A stretch of DNA of 64,000 nt from Actinomycetes bacterium (lineage in GTDB: Bacteria; Actinomycetota; Acidimicrobiia; Acidimicrobiales; RAAP-2). The notes below the pieces were generated by a model. The model saw nothing but the letters and a program-made list of their open reading frames with translations, did no database searches and had not been told where the DNA came from. Below are positions 51,063 through 63,514 of the stretch, piece by piece (positions within the stretch are counted from its first letter, which is position 1; the number at the start of each line of letters is the position of its first letter). Where the stretch lies: assembly GCA_021845725.1 (NCBI GenBank), contig JAJZVL010000006.1, forward strand, positions 1 through 64,000. The letters run 5' to 3'. The position numbers and the translations under genes are program-made.

Positions 51063-51713
51063 ATGCCCGAGATCGTCCTGGAAGCCGAGGTCGGGAGGAC
51101 GCTCGGGTCGAGCGCGTCGCGACGCCTGCGTGCCGCGGGGAAGATCCCGGGCATCCTCTATGGCCATGGCGCAGAACCGGTGCCGGTGGCCGTTGAGGGG
51201 CGGGAGCTGCGTATCGCGCTCTCGGGGGAGGCGGGGACGAACGCGCTGCTGGCGCTCCGAGCAGAAGGGAAGACCTATCTGACCCTCGCGAGAGAGCTCC
51301 AGCGACACCCCGTGCGCGGCACGGTCACCCATGTCGACTTCCAGATCGTCGGCCGCGACGAGGTCATCGCTGCGGACGTCGCGGTCGTCCTCACTGGCGA
51401 GGCGACGGAGGTGCACCACGGCGACGGGCTCGTCGACCAGCAGCTCTTCACCCTCCCGGTGCACGCCAAGCCGGCAGACATCCCGACCCAGGTGGAGGTG
51501 GACGTCTCGGCGCTCACGATCGGCGGGGTGATCCGCGTGAGCGACCTCGACCTCCCAAGCGGCGTCTCGGCCGACCTGGACGACGAGGTCCCGGTCGTCA
51601 CCGGCGTCCCCCCGAGGGTGCAGACCGGCGCGGAGGGCGGTGCCGGGGGAGCCGAGGTGCCGGCAGCACGGGAAGGCGAGGCCGCGGCTTCCGCCGGGGC
51701 GCACGAGGGCTAG
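51063..51713 (+). CDS. rplY: 50S ribosomal protein bL25 (CTC/general-stress form)
   Basis: Encodes 216 residues: the bL25 beta-barrel (about 1-90: GKIPGILYGHG) plus the longer TL5/CTC-type C-terminal domain and an Ala/Glu-rich tail. It binds 5S rRNA. The ATG follows GAAGGAGA. Its stop TAG is in the same frame as pth, which has no ordinary start codon. Confidence 0.95.
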   Translation: MPEIVLEAEVGRTLGSSASRRLRAAGKIPGILYGHGAEPVPVAVEGRELRIALSGEAGTNALLALRAEGKTYLTLARELQRHPVRGTVTHVDFQIVGRDEVIAADVAVVLTGEATEVHHGDGLVDQQLFTLPVHAKPADIPTQVEVDVSALTIGGVIRVSDLDLPSGVSADLDDEVPVVTGVPPRVQTGAEGGAGGAEVPAAREGEAAASAGAHEG

Positions 51714-51716
51714 GCG

Positions 51717-52370
51717 CTGCTGTCGATCTTCGCAGGGCGCGGCCTGGGGTCTGGCCGCGGTCGAGAGCCCGGCCCTCGCCGTGGCACCCCGGCCGACCTG
51801 CTCGTCGTCGGCCTCTCCAATCCCGGTGCCGACTACGAAGGCACGAGGCACAATGTCGGCGCGGACGCGGTCCGCGTGCTCTCGAGGCGATGCGGGACCG
51901 GTAGCCTCCGGCCTGAGAAGGGCCAGCGGGCGGTCGTCGAGGAGGTCCGGATCGGGGACGCACGGGTCGTGCTTGCGGTGCCGAACACCTACATGAACGA
52001 GTCCGGCACAGCGGTTCGACCGCTCGTGCGCCGTTTCGGCATCGACGACCCGGCCCACCTCGTCGTGCTCCACGACGAGCTCGACCTCCCGCCGGGCCGG
52101 ATCCGCGTCAAGCTCGGGGGCGGGCTCGCAGGCCACAAGGGTCTCCAGTCCATCCGGGACCATCTCCACACTGCGGACTTCGTGCGGGTGCGGATCGGGA
52201 TCGGGAAGCCCCCCGGCAGGCAGAGCGGAGCCGACTACGTGCTCCGGCGTCCCGGGAAGGCCGAACGAGCGCTTCTCGACGGCGCGATCGAGGAGGCCGC
52301 CGACGCGGTCGTGATCATCGTGACCGAGGGCGTCGACGCTGCGATGAACCGGTGCAACGGTGACGTCTGA
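51717..52370 (+). CDS. pth: Peptidyl-tRNA hydrolase, apparently with a non-standard start
   Basis: Family homology begins at LLVVGLSNPGADYEGTRHNV (from 51798), with the substrate-binding asparagine in SNPG and the catalytic histidine in GTRHNVG. NTYMNESG and HDELDLPPGRIRVKLGGGLA follow. The enzyme releases peptides from stalled peptidyl-tRNA. Between the in-frame rplY TAG at 51711 and the homology there is no ATG, GTG or TTG; CTG occurs at 51717, 51720 and 51744. The first usable GTG (51876) would remove the catalytic residues. The start is therefore CTG (placed at 51717), another rare codon, or stop readthrough from rplY. A sequence error is the plain alternative. The end overlaps mfd. Confidence 0.85.
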   Translation: MLSIFAGRGLGSGRGREPGPRRGTPADLLVVGLSNPGADYEGTRHNVGADAVRVLSRRCGTGSLRPEKGQRAVVEEVRIGDARVVLAVPNTYMNESGTAVRPLVRRFGIDDPAHLVVLHDELDLPPGRIRVKLGGGLAGHKGLQSIRDHLHTADFVRVRIGIGKPPGRQSGADYVLRRPGKAERALLDGAIEEAADAVVIIVTEGVDAAMNRCNGDV

Positions 52371-55300
52371 AGCAGCGTTGCCTGAAGCCGATGTCCAGGC
52401 TCCGCTCGCGGCGCTGACCGGCGCGCTGCGCAACGAGCCTTCCCTCACGCAGGTGGTCGGCGTGCCCGACGCGACCGTCGCGGTCGCCGGGCCGGCGCAG
52501 GCGTTCACGGTCGCCGGGCTCGCGCGCCTGTCGGACCGGCGCCCGGTCCTGGTCGTGACGGCGACGGAGGCCGAGGCGGAGCGCTTCGCTGCCGATCTCG
52601 CGTGCTTCGTGGAGGCCGGCGACCGACGCGAACCGCGGATCGCGGGCGCCCTCGCCGATCCCGTGGTCCGGATGCCGGCTTGGGAGACGCTTCCCTTCGA
52701 GCGGGTCAGCCCGGACGTCGCCACGATGGGCCAGCGGCTTGCGGTGCTCTGGCACCTGGCAGGTGGCACCGGTGCGGTGCAGGCCGGTGAGGCGGGACGG
52801 GCCAGCGGGCCGACGATCGTGGTGGCCTCCGTGCGTGCGCTCCTCCAGCGGCTCGCTCCTTGGAGGCAGATCGCCTCTCCGGTCGTCGTACGGCGCGGGG
52901 CCCGCTTCGACGTGCACGAGGCGACGTCGCGCCTCGTGGCTGCGGGGTACCGGCGCGAGCCGCAGGTGGAGCACCGAGGGGAGCTCGCGGTGCGCGGCGG
53001 GATCGTCGACGTCTTCCCCTCGACGTCGGACACTCCGGTCCGCATCGACCTCTTCGGTGACGAGGTCGACCGTTTGACCGCGTTCGACGTGGCCGACCAG
53101 CGGTCGACCTCCGTGCTGGATGCCGCAGTCCTCTACGGTTGCCGGGAGCTGGTGCTGACCGACGCGGTCCGTGCTCGGGCCGCAGAGCTCGTCGAGCAGG
53201 CGCCCTGGGGCCGCCGGAACTGGGAGCGGCTGGCCAACGGCGAGGCCTTCGACGGCATGGAGTCGTGGCTGCCTTGGCTCCAGCCCGACGAAGAGCTGCT
53301 CACCGACCTGCTGGGTGAGCACGCGCAGGTCGTCGTGGTCGAGCCGCGCCGCGTGCGCGACCGTGCGCTCGAGGTCGTCTCGGAGGAGGCCGCGCTCGCG
53401 GGCACGTTGGCGGCGACCTGGGGAGCGGTGCCCCGTCCCGACGGCCGAGAGCGCGCGGAGCCTTCCGGGGCCGAGCCGGCGTTCGTCCCGGCGCCCGATG
53501 AGGAGGGGGCGGGATCGGTCTTCCCCCGGCTCCACCTCCCCTTCGAGCGGCTGCTCGCCCGCACGAAGGCGGCGGCCCTCGCGCTCGTCCCGGTGGCCGA
53601 CACCCCTGAGCAGGCAACGGTCACCGTGCGCGGGTTCGCGCACGTCGCCGGGGACGCCAGCCGGCTCGCCGACCAGGTGCGCGACCTCGTGGAGGACGGG
53701 TTCTCGGTGACGCTGTGCTCCACCACCGATCTCGGCAGGTCCCGGCTCTCGGAGGTGCTGGCCGGCGAGGGCATCGTCGCGCCGGCCGCCCGTCGTGCCG
53801 AGGCGGGTATCGGCGCACGCGTGGTGACCGCACCGCTGTCCGCCGGGTTCTCCCTTCCCCGAGCACGCGTCGCCGTGCTCTCGGAGACCGACGTCACCGG
53901 CCGCAGAGCGGCCCACCGACGCGCCCGGCCGCGTGCGCGTCCCACCGACGGCTTCTTCGACGACCTTGGCCCAGGCGGCTACGTCGTCCACCGCCAGCAC
54001 GGGGTCGCCCGGTATGCGGGCATGACCACTCGCACGGTTGCCGGCACGACGCGCGACTACCTCGTGCTCGAGTTCCGCGGGAGCGACCGGCTCTACCTCC
54101 CCGTGGACCAGATCGAAGCGGTGACCCCCTACAGCGGGGGAGAGTCGCCGACGCTTTCCAAGATGGGCGGCGCGGACTGGCAGCGCGCCCGTTCCAGGGC
54201 GCGAGCTGCTGCCGGAGAGGTGGCCCAGGAGCTCGTCGCGCTCTACCGGCGCCGGCTCGAGGTGCAGGGTCACGCGTTCGCGCCCGACTCTCCGTGGCAA
54301 CGCGAGCTCGAGTCCTCGTTCCCCTACGCCGAGACCGCGGACCAGCTGCGGGCGATCGCCGAGGTGAAGGCCGACATGGAGCTGCCGAGGCCGATGGATC
54401 GCCTCGTGTGCGGTGACGTCGGCTTCGGCAAGACCGAGGTCGCGGTGCGTGCGGTCTTCAAGGCCGTCCAGGACGGCAAGCAGGCTGCGATCCTGGTGCC
54501 GACGACGCTGCTCGCGAGCCAGCATCACCAGACGTTCTCGGACCGCTACGCCGGCTTCCCGGTCAGGGTCGAACTGCTCAGCCGCTTCCTGTCGCCGTCG
54601 CAGGTGACCAAGGTGGTGGAAGGCTTGGCCGACGGCTCGGTCGACGTCGTGGTCGGCACCCACCGGTTGCTCGCCCGAGACGTGCGCTTCAAGGACCTCG
54701 GGCTGCTCGTCGTCGACGAGGAGCAGCGCTTCGGGGTGACGCACAAGGAGGCGGTCAAGCGCATCGCCGAGGGCGTCGACGTGCTCACCCTCACCGCGAG
54801 CCCGATCCCGAGGACCCTCGAGATGGCGCTCACGGGGATCCGGGACCTCTCCCTCGTCAACACGCCGCCGGCCGACCGACGCCCGATCCTCACCTACGTG
54901 GGCGAGTACGACGACGCCGCGGTCTCCGAGGCGATCAGGCGCGAGCTCTTGCGCGAGGGTCAGGCCTTCTTCGTGCACAACCGCGTGTCGGACATCGACG
55001 CGGTGGCGGCCAGGCTGCGTGCGCTCGTGCCCGAAGCCAGGATCGCGGTCGCGCACGGCCAGATGGACGAGGGGAGCCTCGAGCAGGTGGTGCTCGACTT
55101 CTGGGAGCGCAAGTTCGACGTCCTCGTCTGCACGACCATCATCGAGTCGGGGATCGACATGCCGTCGGTGAACACGCTGGTGGTCGACCGCGCCGACATG
55201 CTCGGCCTGGGCCAGCTCCACCAGATCCGCGGCCGCGTGGGACGGAGCAACCAGCGCGCGTACGCCTACCTGTTCCACCCCGCAGATCGCATCCTGACCG

Positions 55301-56001
55301 AGCAGGCCTACGAGCGACTGCGCACGGTGGGTGAGCACACCGAGCTCGGAGCGGGCTTCAAGATCGCGATGCGCGACCTCGAGATCCGCGGCGCGGGGAA
55401 CCTGCTCGGGTCGACACAGTCGGGCCACATCGCGGCGGTTGGCTACGACCTGTACGTCCAGATGGTGGCCGAGGCGGTCGCCGAGGCGCGCGGGGAGCCC
55501 CGCCCTGCGCCCCCATCGGTCTCCCTCGACGTGCCCGGCGACGCGAACCTGCCGGCCGACTACGTGCCGCTCGAGGACGCACGTCTCGAGGCCTACCGGC
55601 GGCTGGCCGCGGCAACGACGCCCGGCGACGTCGACGACATCGCCGAGGAGTGGGCCGACCGCTACGGCCCACCGCCGGCAGCGGCGGCCGGGCTGCTCGC
55701 CCTCGCGCGCCTTCGGGCAGAGTGCCTGCGTACCGGGATCCAGGAGGTCGCCGTGGCTCCGGCCCGTGTGGGCGGCGCCCGCACCGCGGTCGCGAAGCTC
55801 TCACCGGTCAGCCTCCCGGCGAGCGCCCAGGTGCGTCTGCGCCGCCTGGTCGCCGGGGCGGACTACCGCGAGCAGCTCCACCAGCTGGTCGTCCCGCTCA
55901 CCGGGGACGCGCACCCGGCCGAAGCGCTCAGGTCCCTCCTGGCCGACCTGCTGGCGAGCCCCGGCGCCGACGCCGGCGCCGGTAGCATGCGCCCCGCATG
56001 A
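52360..56001 (+). CDS. mfd: Transcription-repair coupling factor
   Basis: Encodes 1213 residues. It has UvrB-like N-terminal domains (WETLPFERVSPD), the RNA-polymerase-interacting CarD-like domain (DYLVLEFRGSDRLYLPVDQI) and a RecG-like motor: Walker A GDVGFGKT at 685-692, DEEQ box at 786-789, and C-terminal SF2 motifs RVGRSNQRAYAYL. It displaces stalled RNA polymerase and recruits UvrA. The GTG start overlaps the pth stop by 11 bases. Confidence 0.97.
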   Translation: MTSEAALPEADVQAPLAALTGALRNEPSLTQVVGVPDATVAVAGPAQAFTVAGLARLSDRRPVLVVTATEAEAERFAADLACFVEAGDRREPRIAGALADPVVRMPAWETLPFERVSPDVATMGQRLAVLWHLAGGTGAVQAGEAGRASGPTIVVASVRALLQRLAPWRQIASPVVVRRGARFDVHEATSRLVAAGYRREPQVEHRGELAVRGGIVDVFPSTSDTPVRIDLFGDEVDRLTAFDVADQRSTSVLDAAVLYGCRELVLTDAVRARAAELVEQAPWGRRNWERLANGEAFDGMESWLPWLQPDEELLTDLLGEHAQVVVVEPRRVRDRALEVVSEEAALAGTLAATWGAVPRPDGRERAEPSGAEPAFVPAPDEEGAGSVFPRLHLPFERLLARTKAAALALVPVADTPEQATVTVRGFAHVAGDASRLADQVRDLVEDGFSVTLCSTTDLGRSRLSEVLAGEGIVAPAARRAEAGIGARVVTAPLSAGFSLPRARVAVLSETDVTGRRAAHRRARPRARPTDGFFDDLGPGGYVVHRQHGVARYAGMTTRTVAGTTRDYLVLEFRGSDRLYLPVDQIEAVTPYSGGESPTLSKMGGADWQRARSRARAAAGEVAQELVALYRRRLEVQGHAFAPDSPWQRELESSFPYAETADQLRAIAEVKADMELPRPMDRLVCGDVGFGKTEVAVRAVFKAVQDGKQAAILVPTTLLASQHHQTFSDRYAGFPVRVELLSRFLSPSQVTKVVEGLADGSVDVVVGTHRLLARDVRFKDLGLLVVDEEQRFGVTHKEAVKRIAEGVDVLTLTASPIPRTLEMALTGIRDLSLVNTPPADRRPILTYVGEYDDAAVSEAIRRELLREGQAFFVHNRVSDIDAVAARLRALVPEARIAVAHGQMDEGSLEQVVLDFWERKFDVLVCTTIIESGIDMPSVNTLVVDRADMLGLGQLHQIRGRVGRSNQRAYAYLFHPADRILTEQAYERLRTVGEHTELGAGFKIAMRDLEIRGAGNLLGSTQSGHIAAVGYDLYVQMVAEAVAEARGEPRPAPPSVSLDVPGDANLPADYVPLEDARLEAYRRLAAATTPGDVDDIAEEWADRYGPPPAAAAGLLALARLRAECLRTGIQEVAVAPARVGGARTAVAKLSPVSLPASAQVRLRRLVAGADYREQLHQLVVPLTGDAHPAEALRSLLADLLASPGADAGAGSMRPA

Positions 56002-56056
56002 GGAACGCCAGCTCTCGCCGGGCAGGTCCGTCCTGTGACCGTTCTTCCAGGCGCGG

Positions 56057-57675
56057 GTGGAGGGTGCAGCACGCGCCGTCGACGGCACGGCCGAGCTGCT
56101 GAGCCGGGCGCTCGGGGAACGCGCACGTCGAGGCTCGACTTCTTTGGCTCGACCGCGTATCACCGTGCTCGGCCTCGGCCCTGCGGGCGCGGACATGCTG
56201 CCGCCTGGGACCCGTGAGCGGCTCTTGTCGGCGACGACGGCGTTCCTGCGCACGGCGCGCCACCCAGCGGCGTCGGCGCTCCTCGACGCCGGTGGCGCGT
56301 CGGGCCGTCTCGCCACGTTCGACCACCACTACGACGAGGCCGCGACCTTTGACGAGGTCTACGAGCGGATCGTCGCGGATCTCGTGACGGCGGCTCAGGT
56401 CGTCTCCGTCGACGGCGGCGAGGTCGTCTATGCGGTGCCGGGCTCCCCGCTCGTCGCAGAGCGTACGGTCGAGTTGCTGCGTCAGGACCAGAGAGTGGAC
56501 GTGACGATCGTCCCGGCCATGTCCTTTCTCGATCTCGCGTGGGCGCGCCTCGGCGTCGACCCCGTCGCAGCAGGTGTCCGGCTCGTGGACGGGACGCACT
56601 TCGTCGTCGAGGCCGCGGGGGAGCGCGGCCCTCTGCTCGTCGCGCAGTGCTGGTCGGCGCAAGTGCTCTCCGAGGTGAAGCTTGCGGTCGGCGAGGACGA
56701 CCCGCCACCGCAGGTCACCGTGACGGTGCTGCACCACCTGGGTCTTCGTGACGAGGTGGTCGCCGTCGTCCCCTGGCACGAGCTCGACCGGGCGGTGGTC
56801 CCTGACCACCTCACGACGCTGTGGGTCCCGCGCCTTGCAGCGCCGGTCGCAGGTGAGCTCGCGGCGCTCGACGAGCTGACCCGGCGCCTCCGGCGCGACT
56901 GCCCCTGGGATCGCCAGCAGACCCACGCGTCGCTCGAGCGCCACCTCCTCGAGGAAACCTACGAGGTCCTCGAGGCGATCGACGCCCTCGACGCCCTCGA
57001 CGCGCTCGGCGGACCCGGGAACCAGGACGAGGCCAGTGCAGGGCCCGAGGCCGCCGCTGCGGCCGAGGCGGAGCGGCAAGCCGTGGTGCACCTCGAAGAG
57101 GAGCTCGGAGACTTGCTCTTCCAGGTGTTCCTGCACTCACGTCTCGCCGCGGAGGAAGGCAGGTTCACGATCGCAGACGTCGCGAGGAGCCTTCGCGACA
57201 AGCTCGTCTCGCGCCACCCCCACGTCTTTGGCGATGTCCAAGCGAGCGACGCCGCGACGGTGGTCGCGAACTGGGAGCACCTGAAAAAGCAGGAGAAGGG
57301 CCGGGCGAGCGTCACCGACGGCATCCCGGCGGCGCTGCCGGCGCTCGCACTCGCCGCGAAGCTGCAGCGCAAGGCCGATTCGGTTCCCGGGGCGGCTCCT
57401 CGGGACGTGGGCACGCTGCACGCACAGGCGCGCCAGCTCTTGGAAGAGGCGATCGCCTCGTCGTCCGTGGCATCGAGCGTGCCCGGTGCGCCCGGTGCGC
57501 CCGGTGTGCCCGGCGACGCGCGGGCGGTGGAGGACGCCGGTGATCTCCTCTGGGCTGTGGCAGACGTGGTGCGCCGGCTCGGCGTGGAGCCCGAGGATGC
57601 GCTCCGTGCCGCTGCGGGTCGTCACCGTGACGCGATCCGTGAAACGGAGCACGATGGCGCTCCTATGGGGACCTC

Positions 57676-57679
<4 letters not shown>
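56057..57679 (+). CDS. mazG: Tetrapyrrole-methylase/MazG fusion nucleotide pyrophosphohydrolase
   Basis: Encodes 540 residues. Residues about 35-250 are a SAM-dependent tetrapyrrole-methylase-like domain (PRITVLGLGPAGADMLPPGT, VVYAVPGSPLVAERTVELL). Residues about 265 to the end are MazG (CPWDRQQTHASLERHLLEET, EELGDLLFQVFLHSRLA). The YabN-like fusion is common in Gram-positive bacteria and likely clears non-canonical or excess NTPs. The MazG part contains a Pro/Gly linker with a nine-base repeat (GAPGAPGVPG). The GTG at 56057 is the first frame start; TTG at 56141 is possible. Confidence 0.9.
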
Positions 57680-61175
<3,496 letters not shown>

Positions 61176-61179
<4 letters not shown>

Positions 61180-61679
61180 CCGCCCGGGCGCGCGTGCGAT
61201 CTTCTCCGCGGGGCGGCGAGCTGGAGCAGGTGGCACGACTGCTGGGTCGGCCTCCCGCCGGGGACCTCCGCGTGGTGCTTCGCAGCCCGGACGGCTCTCC
61301 TTCGGTGATCGAGAACGCCCCGTTCCTGCGCGACGGCACGCCGATGCCCACGCGCTACTGGCTGGTCGATCCCGAGCTTCGCGCGGCGGTGTCCGCGCTC
61401 GAGTCGAGCGGTGGGGTCCGGGACGCTGAGGCGGAGGTCGATCCCGAGGCGCTCGCCCGCGCGCACGCTCGCTACGCGAGAGCGCGCGACGCAAGGATCC
61501 CCGCGGACCACGAGGGGCCACGGCCGTCGGGCGGCGTCGGCGGGACCCGCGCCGGCGTGAAGTGCCTTCACGCCCACCTCGCGTGGTGGCTCGTCGGAGG
61601 CGACGACCCGGTCGGCGGTTGGGTCGCCGGCCGCATCGGGCTCACCACACGGCGCTGCGGCTGGCGCCGTGACCGTTAG
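61176..61679 (+). CDS. DUF501 family protein
   Basis: Encodes 167 residues of DUF501: LEQVARLLGRPPAGDLRVVL, TRYWLVDPELRAAVSALES and GVKCLHAHLAWWLVGGDDPV. The KCLHAHLA motif, with cysteine and two histidines, looks like a metal or catalytic site. Function unknown. It overlaps ftsB by four bases (ATGA) and converges on the glycosyltransferase gene, whose stop overlaps its own by four bases. Confidence 0.93.
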
Positions 61680-63514
61680 CCGCGCGGCGGCGTCCTCACC
61701 CGGCGAGCGGCGCGCGCTGCGAGTCGGAGGCCCGCCGTGATTCTCCAGCTCGTGGAGCAGCGGATCTCCTCGAGCTGGCGAGTCGCCGATCCGAGCGCGT
61801 CGCGCGTCGCTTCGAGCGCCTGCTCTGCGACCTCGAGGCGAGCGCGGGCAGCATCGAGCTCCACCGCCGTGCGGTGGGCGTCCTGCTCGAGCCTCACGGC
61901 GTACTCCGCAGCGACATCGCCGTCGATGAGCCGAGCACGAAGCTGCGGGAACGCTCCGCGGTCGAGCAGGAGCGGCGTCGCGCCGTGCTTGTCGATGACC
62001 CGCTGGCGCGTCGCCTCCCACAGTGCCGGGGAGTGCTGGCTCTTCGAGTCCTCCCCGACTTCCCAGGAGCGCAGGAGCGCGGTGATCTGGGGCACGCCTG
62101 AGACCCCGCAGATCGAGGCCGACCACAAGAGGTGGTCCCAGTCCTCGAGCACGGGGAGCGACTCGTCCCACCTCAGGCCGAGCTCGGTCACCAACGAGCG
62201 AGGGAACGCATAGCCATTGTTGGGCGTCCGGTTGTCGAGGAGGTGGTCGACGTGATCGAAGTCCAAGGAGAAGACGAGCCGGGGCCGGTCGACGACTTCG
62301 TATCCGTCCTCGCCGTCCCATCTGCCCGGCCGAGCTTCGATCCGCTGGTTGGCGACCGCGGTGCGCACCACACGGCCTGGGGCGCGCCGGGCTGCATCGC
62401 GGAAGGTCTCCACCCAGTTGGCGAGCACGAGGTCGTCGTCATCGAGCATCGCCAGGTACTGCCCCCGGGCGAGGAGGGCTCCCTCGTTGAGCGGCCGGCA
62501 CCGTCCCCCTCCCGAGACGCTCACCACCCGCACGCGGCGGGCGAACGAGTCGTGGAACTCCTCGACCAGCCCGCGTACCGAGTCGACGCTGCGCTCGTCG
62601 CCGTCGTGGAGCAGGGTGAGGACCTCGAAGTCGTCACAGGTCTGCGCGGCGAGGCAGAGGAGGGACTCTTGCAGCGTGGCGGCGCGGCGTCCCTGGGTGC
62701 GGAGCAGCACCGAAAGGAAGAAGGGTGGTGCCGTGGTGCCCGGGGCGGATGACTCTGCGCCGGGCGTGCCCGAGCCGGGCGTGCCCGAGCCGGGCGCAGG
62801 AGCGTAGGCGCGCACGAAGCGATCGACGTGCGCGTCGCCCCGTGCCATCTCGCGGAGCCTGCGCACGAGCGCGCCAACGGGCGTGCCCGGCTCGAGCACC
62901 GCCACGTCGGAGGGGAAGTGCTGATCGGAGCGCGTGCGTGCGCGGTCCTCGGCGTCGAGCTCGGCGAAGCCGTGCGCCGCCATCGTCGAGCGGAGAGAGG
63001 CGGCGGAGAAGTGGCGGACGTAGGCAGCCGAGACCGTGCCCGACGTCGTGACGTCCCATCGGCCGATCACGAGCTTGGCGCCGACGTCGAGATGCGTGAC
63101 GTTGGGCGATGCGACGAGCACCGGCACGCCGCCGAGCTCGTCGCACAGCTCGTGGAGCCCGCCGAGATAGCCGTCGAGATCTTCCACCCGGTTGAGCGAG
63201 TCACCGATGGCGACCGCCGCGACCCGTCGTCCTCGAAGGGCGGGCGCGAGCGCGGCGGCGAGCGTCCCATGGGCAGGGGGCTCCCCTGAGCCGATTGGGG
63301 CGACCACGGAGCCGGGAGCCGGTTGCCGGGGTGGGGACGCAGGGCCTTCTGGGACACCGAGGTAGTGCAGCCCGAGCGCTTCGACGTCACCCGCAGCGAC
63401 GGTGCGACCCGGGGCCAGGTCGACGACGACGTCCCCCCTGGGCTCCCCGCCGCGTCCGAGCAGGCGCGACAGGAGGGAGGCGACGTGGTCTGCGAGGCGG
63501 TCGGGTGTGCTCAT
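61676..63514 (-). CDS. Glycosyltransferase family 2 with an N-terminal degenerate methyltransferase-like domain
   Basis: Encodes 612 residues. Residues about 25-225 resemble a class I methyltransferase without its glycine loop (NVTHLDVGAKLVIGRWDVTT). Residues about 250-480 are GT2: PPFFLSVLLRTQGRRAATLQ, DDFEVLTLLHDGD, and the metal-binding DxD in LAMLDDDDLVLANW. A C-terminal coiled coil (VAEQALEATRDALG) precedes a TSWRITAGLRLAA segment typical of polysaccharide GTs. The ATG at 63514 overlaps the upstream glycosyltransferase's stop. A Gly/Ser/Thr/Pro repeat (PGSGTPGSGTPG) links the domains. Probably a surface-polysaccharide enzyme. Confidence 0.85.
   Translation of the reverse strand: MSTPDRLADHVASLLSRLLGRGGEPRGDVVVDLAPGRTVAAGDVEALGLHYLGVPEGPASPPRQPAPGSVVAPIGSGEPPAHGTLAAALAPALRGRRVAAVAIGDSLNRVEDLDGYLGGLHELCDELGGVPVLVASPNVTHLDVGAKLVIGRWDVTTSGTVSAAYVRHFSAASLRSTMAAHGFAELDAEDRARTRSDQHFPSDVAVLEPGTPVGALVRRLREMARGDAHVDRFVRAYAPAPGSGTPGSGTPGAESSAPGTTAPPFFLSVLLRTQGRRAATLQESLLCLAAQTCDDFEVLTLLHDGDERSVDSVRGLVEEFHDSFARRVRVVSVSGGGRCRPLNEGALLARGQYLAMLDDDDLVLANWVETFRDAARRAPGRVVRTAVANQRIEARPGRWDGEDGYEVVDRPRLVFSLDFDHVDHLLDNRTPNNGYAFPRSLVTELGLRWDESLPVLEDWDHLLWSASICGVSGVPQITALLRSWEVGEDSKSQHSPALWEATRQRVIDKHGATPLLLDRGAFPQLRARLIDGDVAAEYAVRLEQDAHRTAVELDAARARLEVAEQALEATRDALGSATRQLEEIRCSTSWRITAGLRLAARAARRVRTPPRG

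Noticed and set aside
51876-52370. pth starting at the GTG at 51876
   Set aside because: This would remove the catalytic asparagine and histidine region (SNPG, GTRHNVG), which is present and in frame upstream.
52315-55428. 1037-codon open frame on the minus strand across mfd
   Set aside because: High GC makes long antisense frames common. The sequence is His/Arg/Glu-rich without domains, while mfd on the other strand has all expected motifs.
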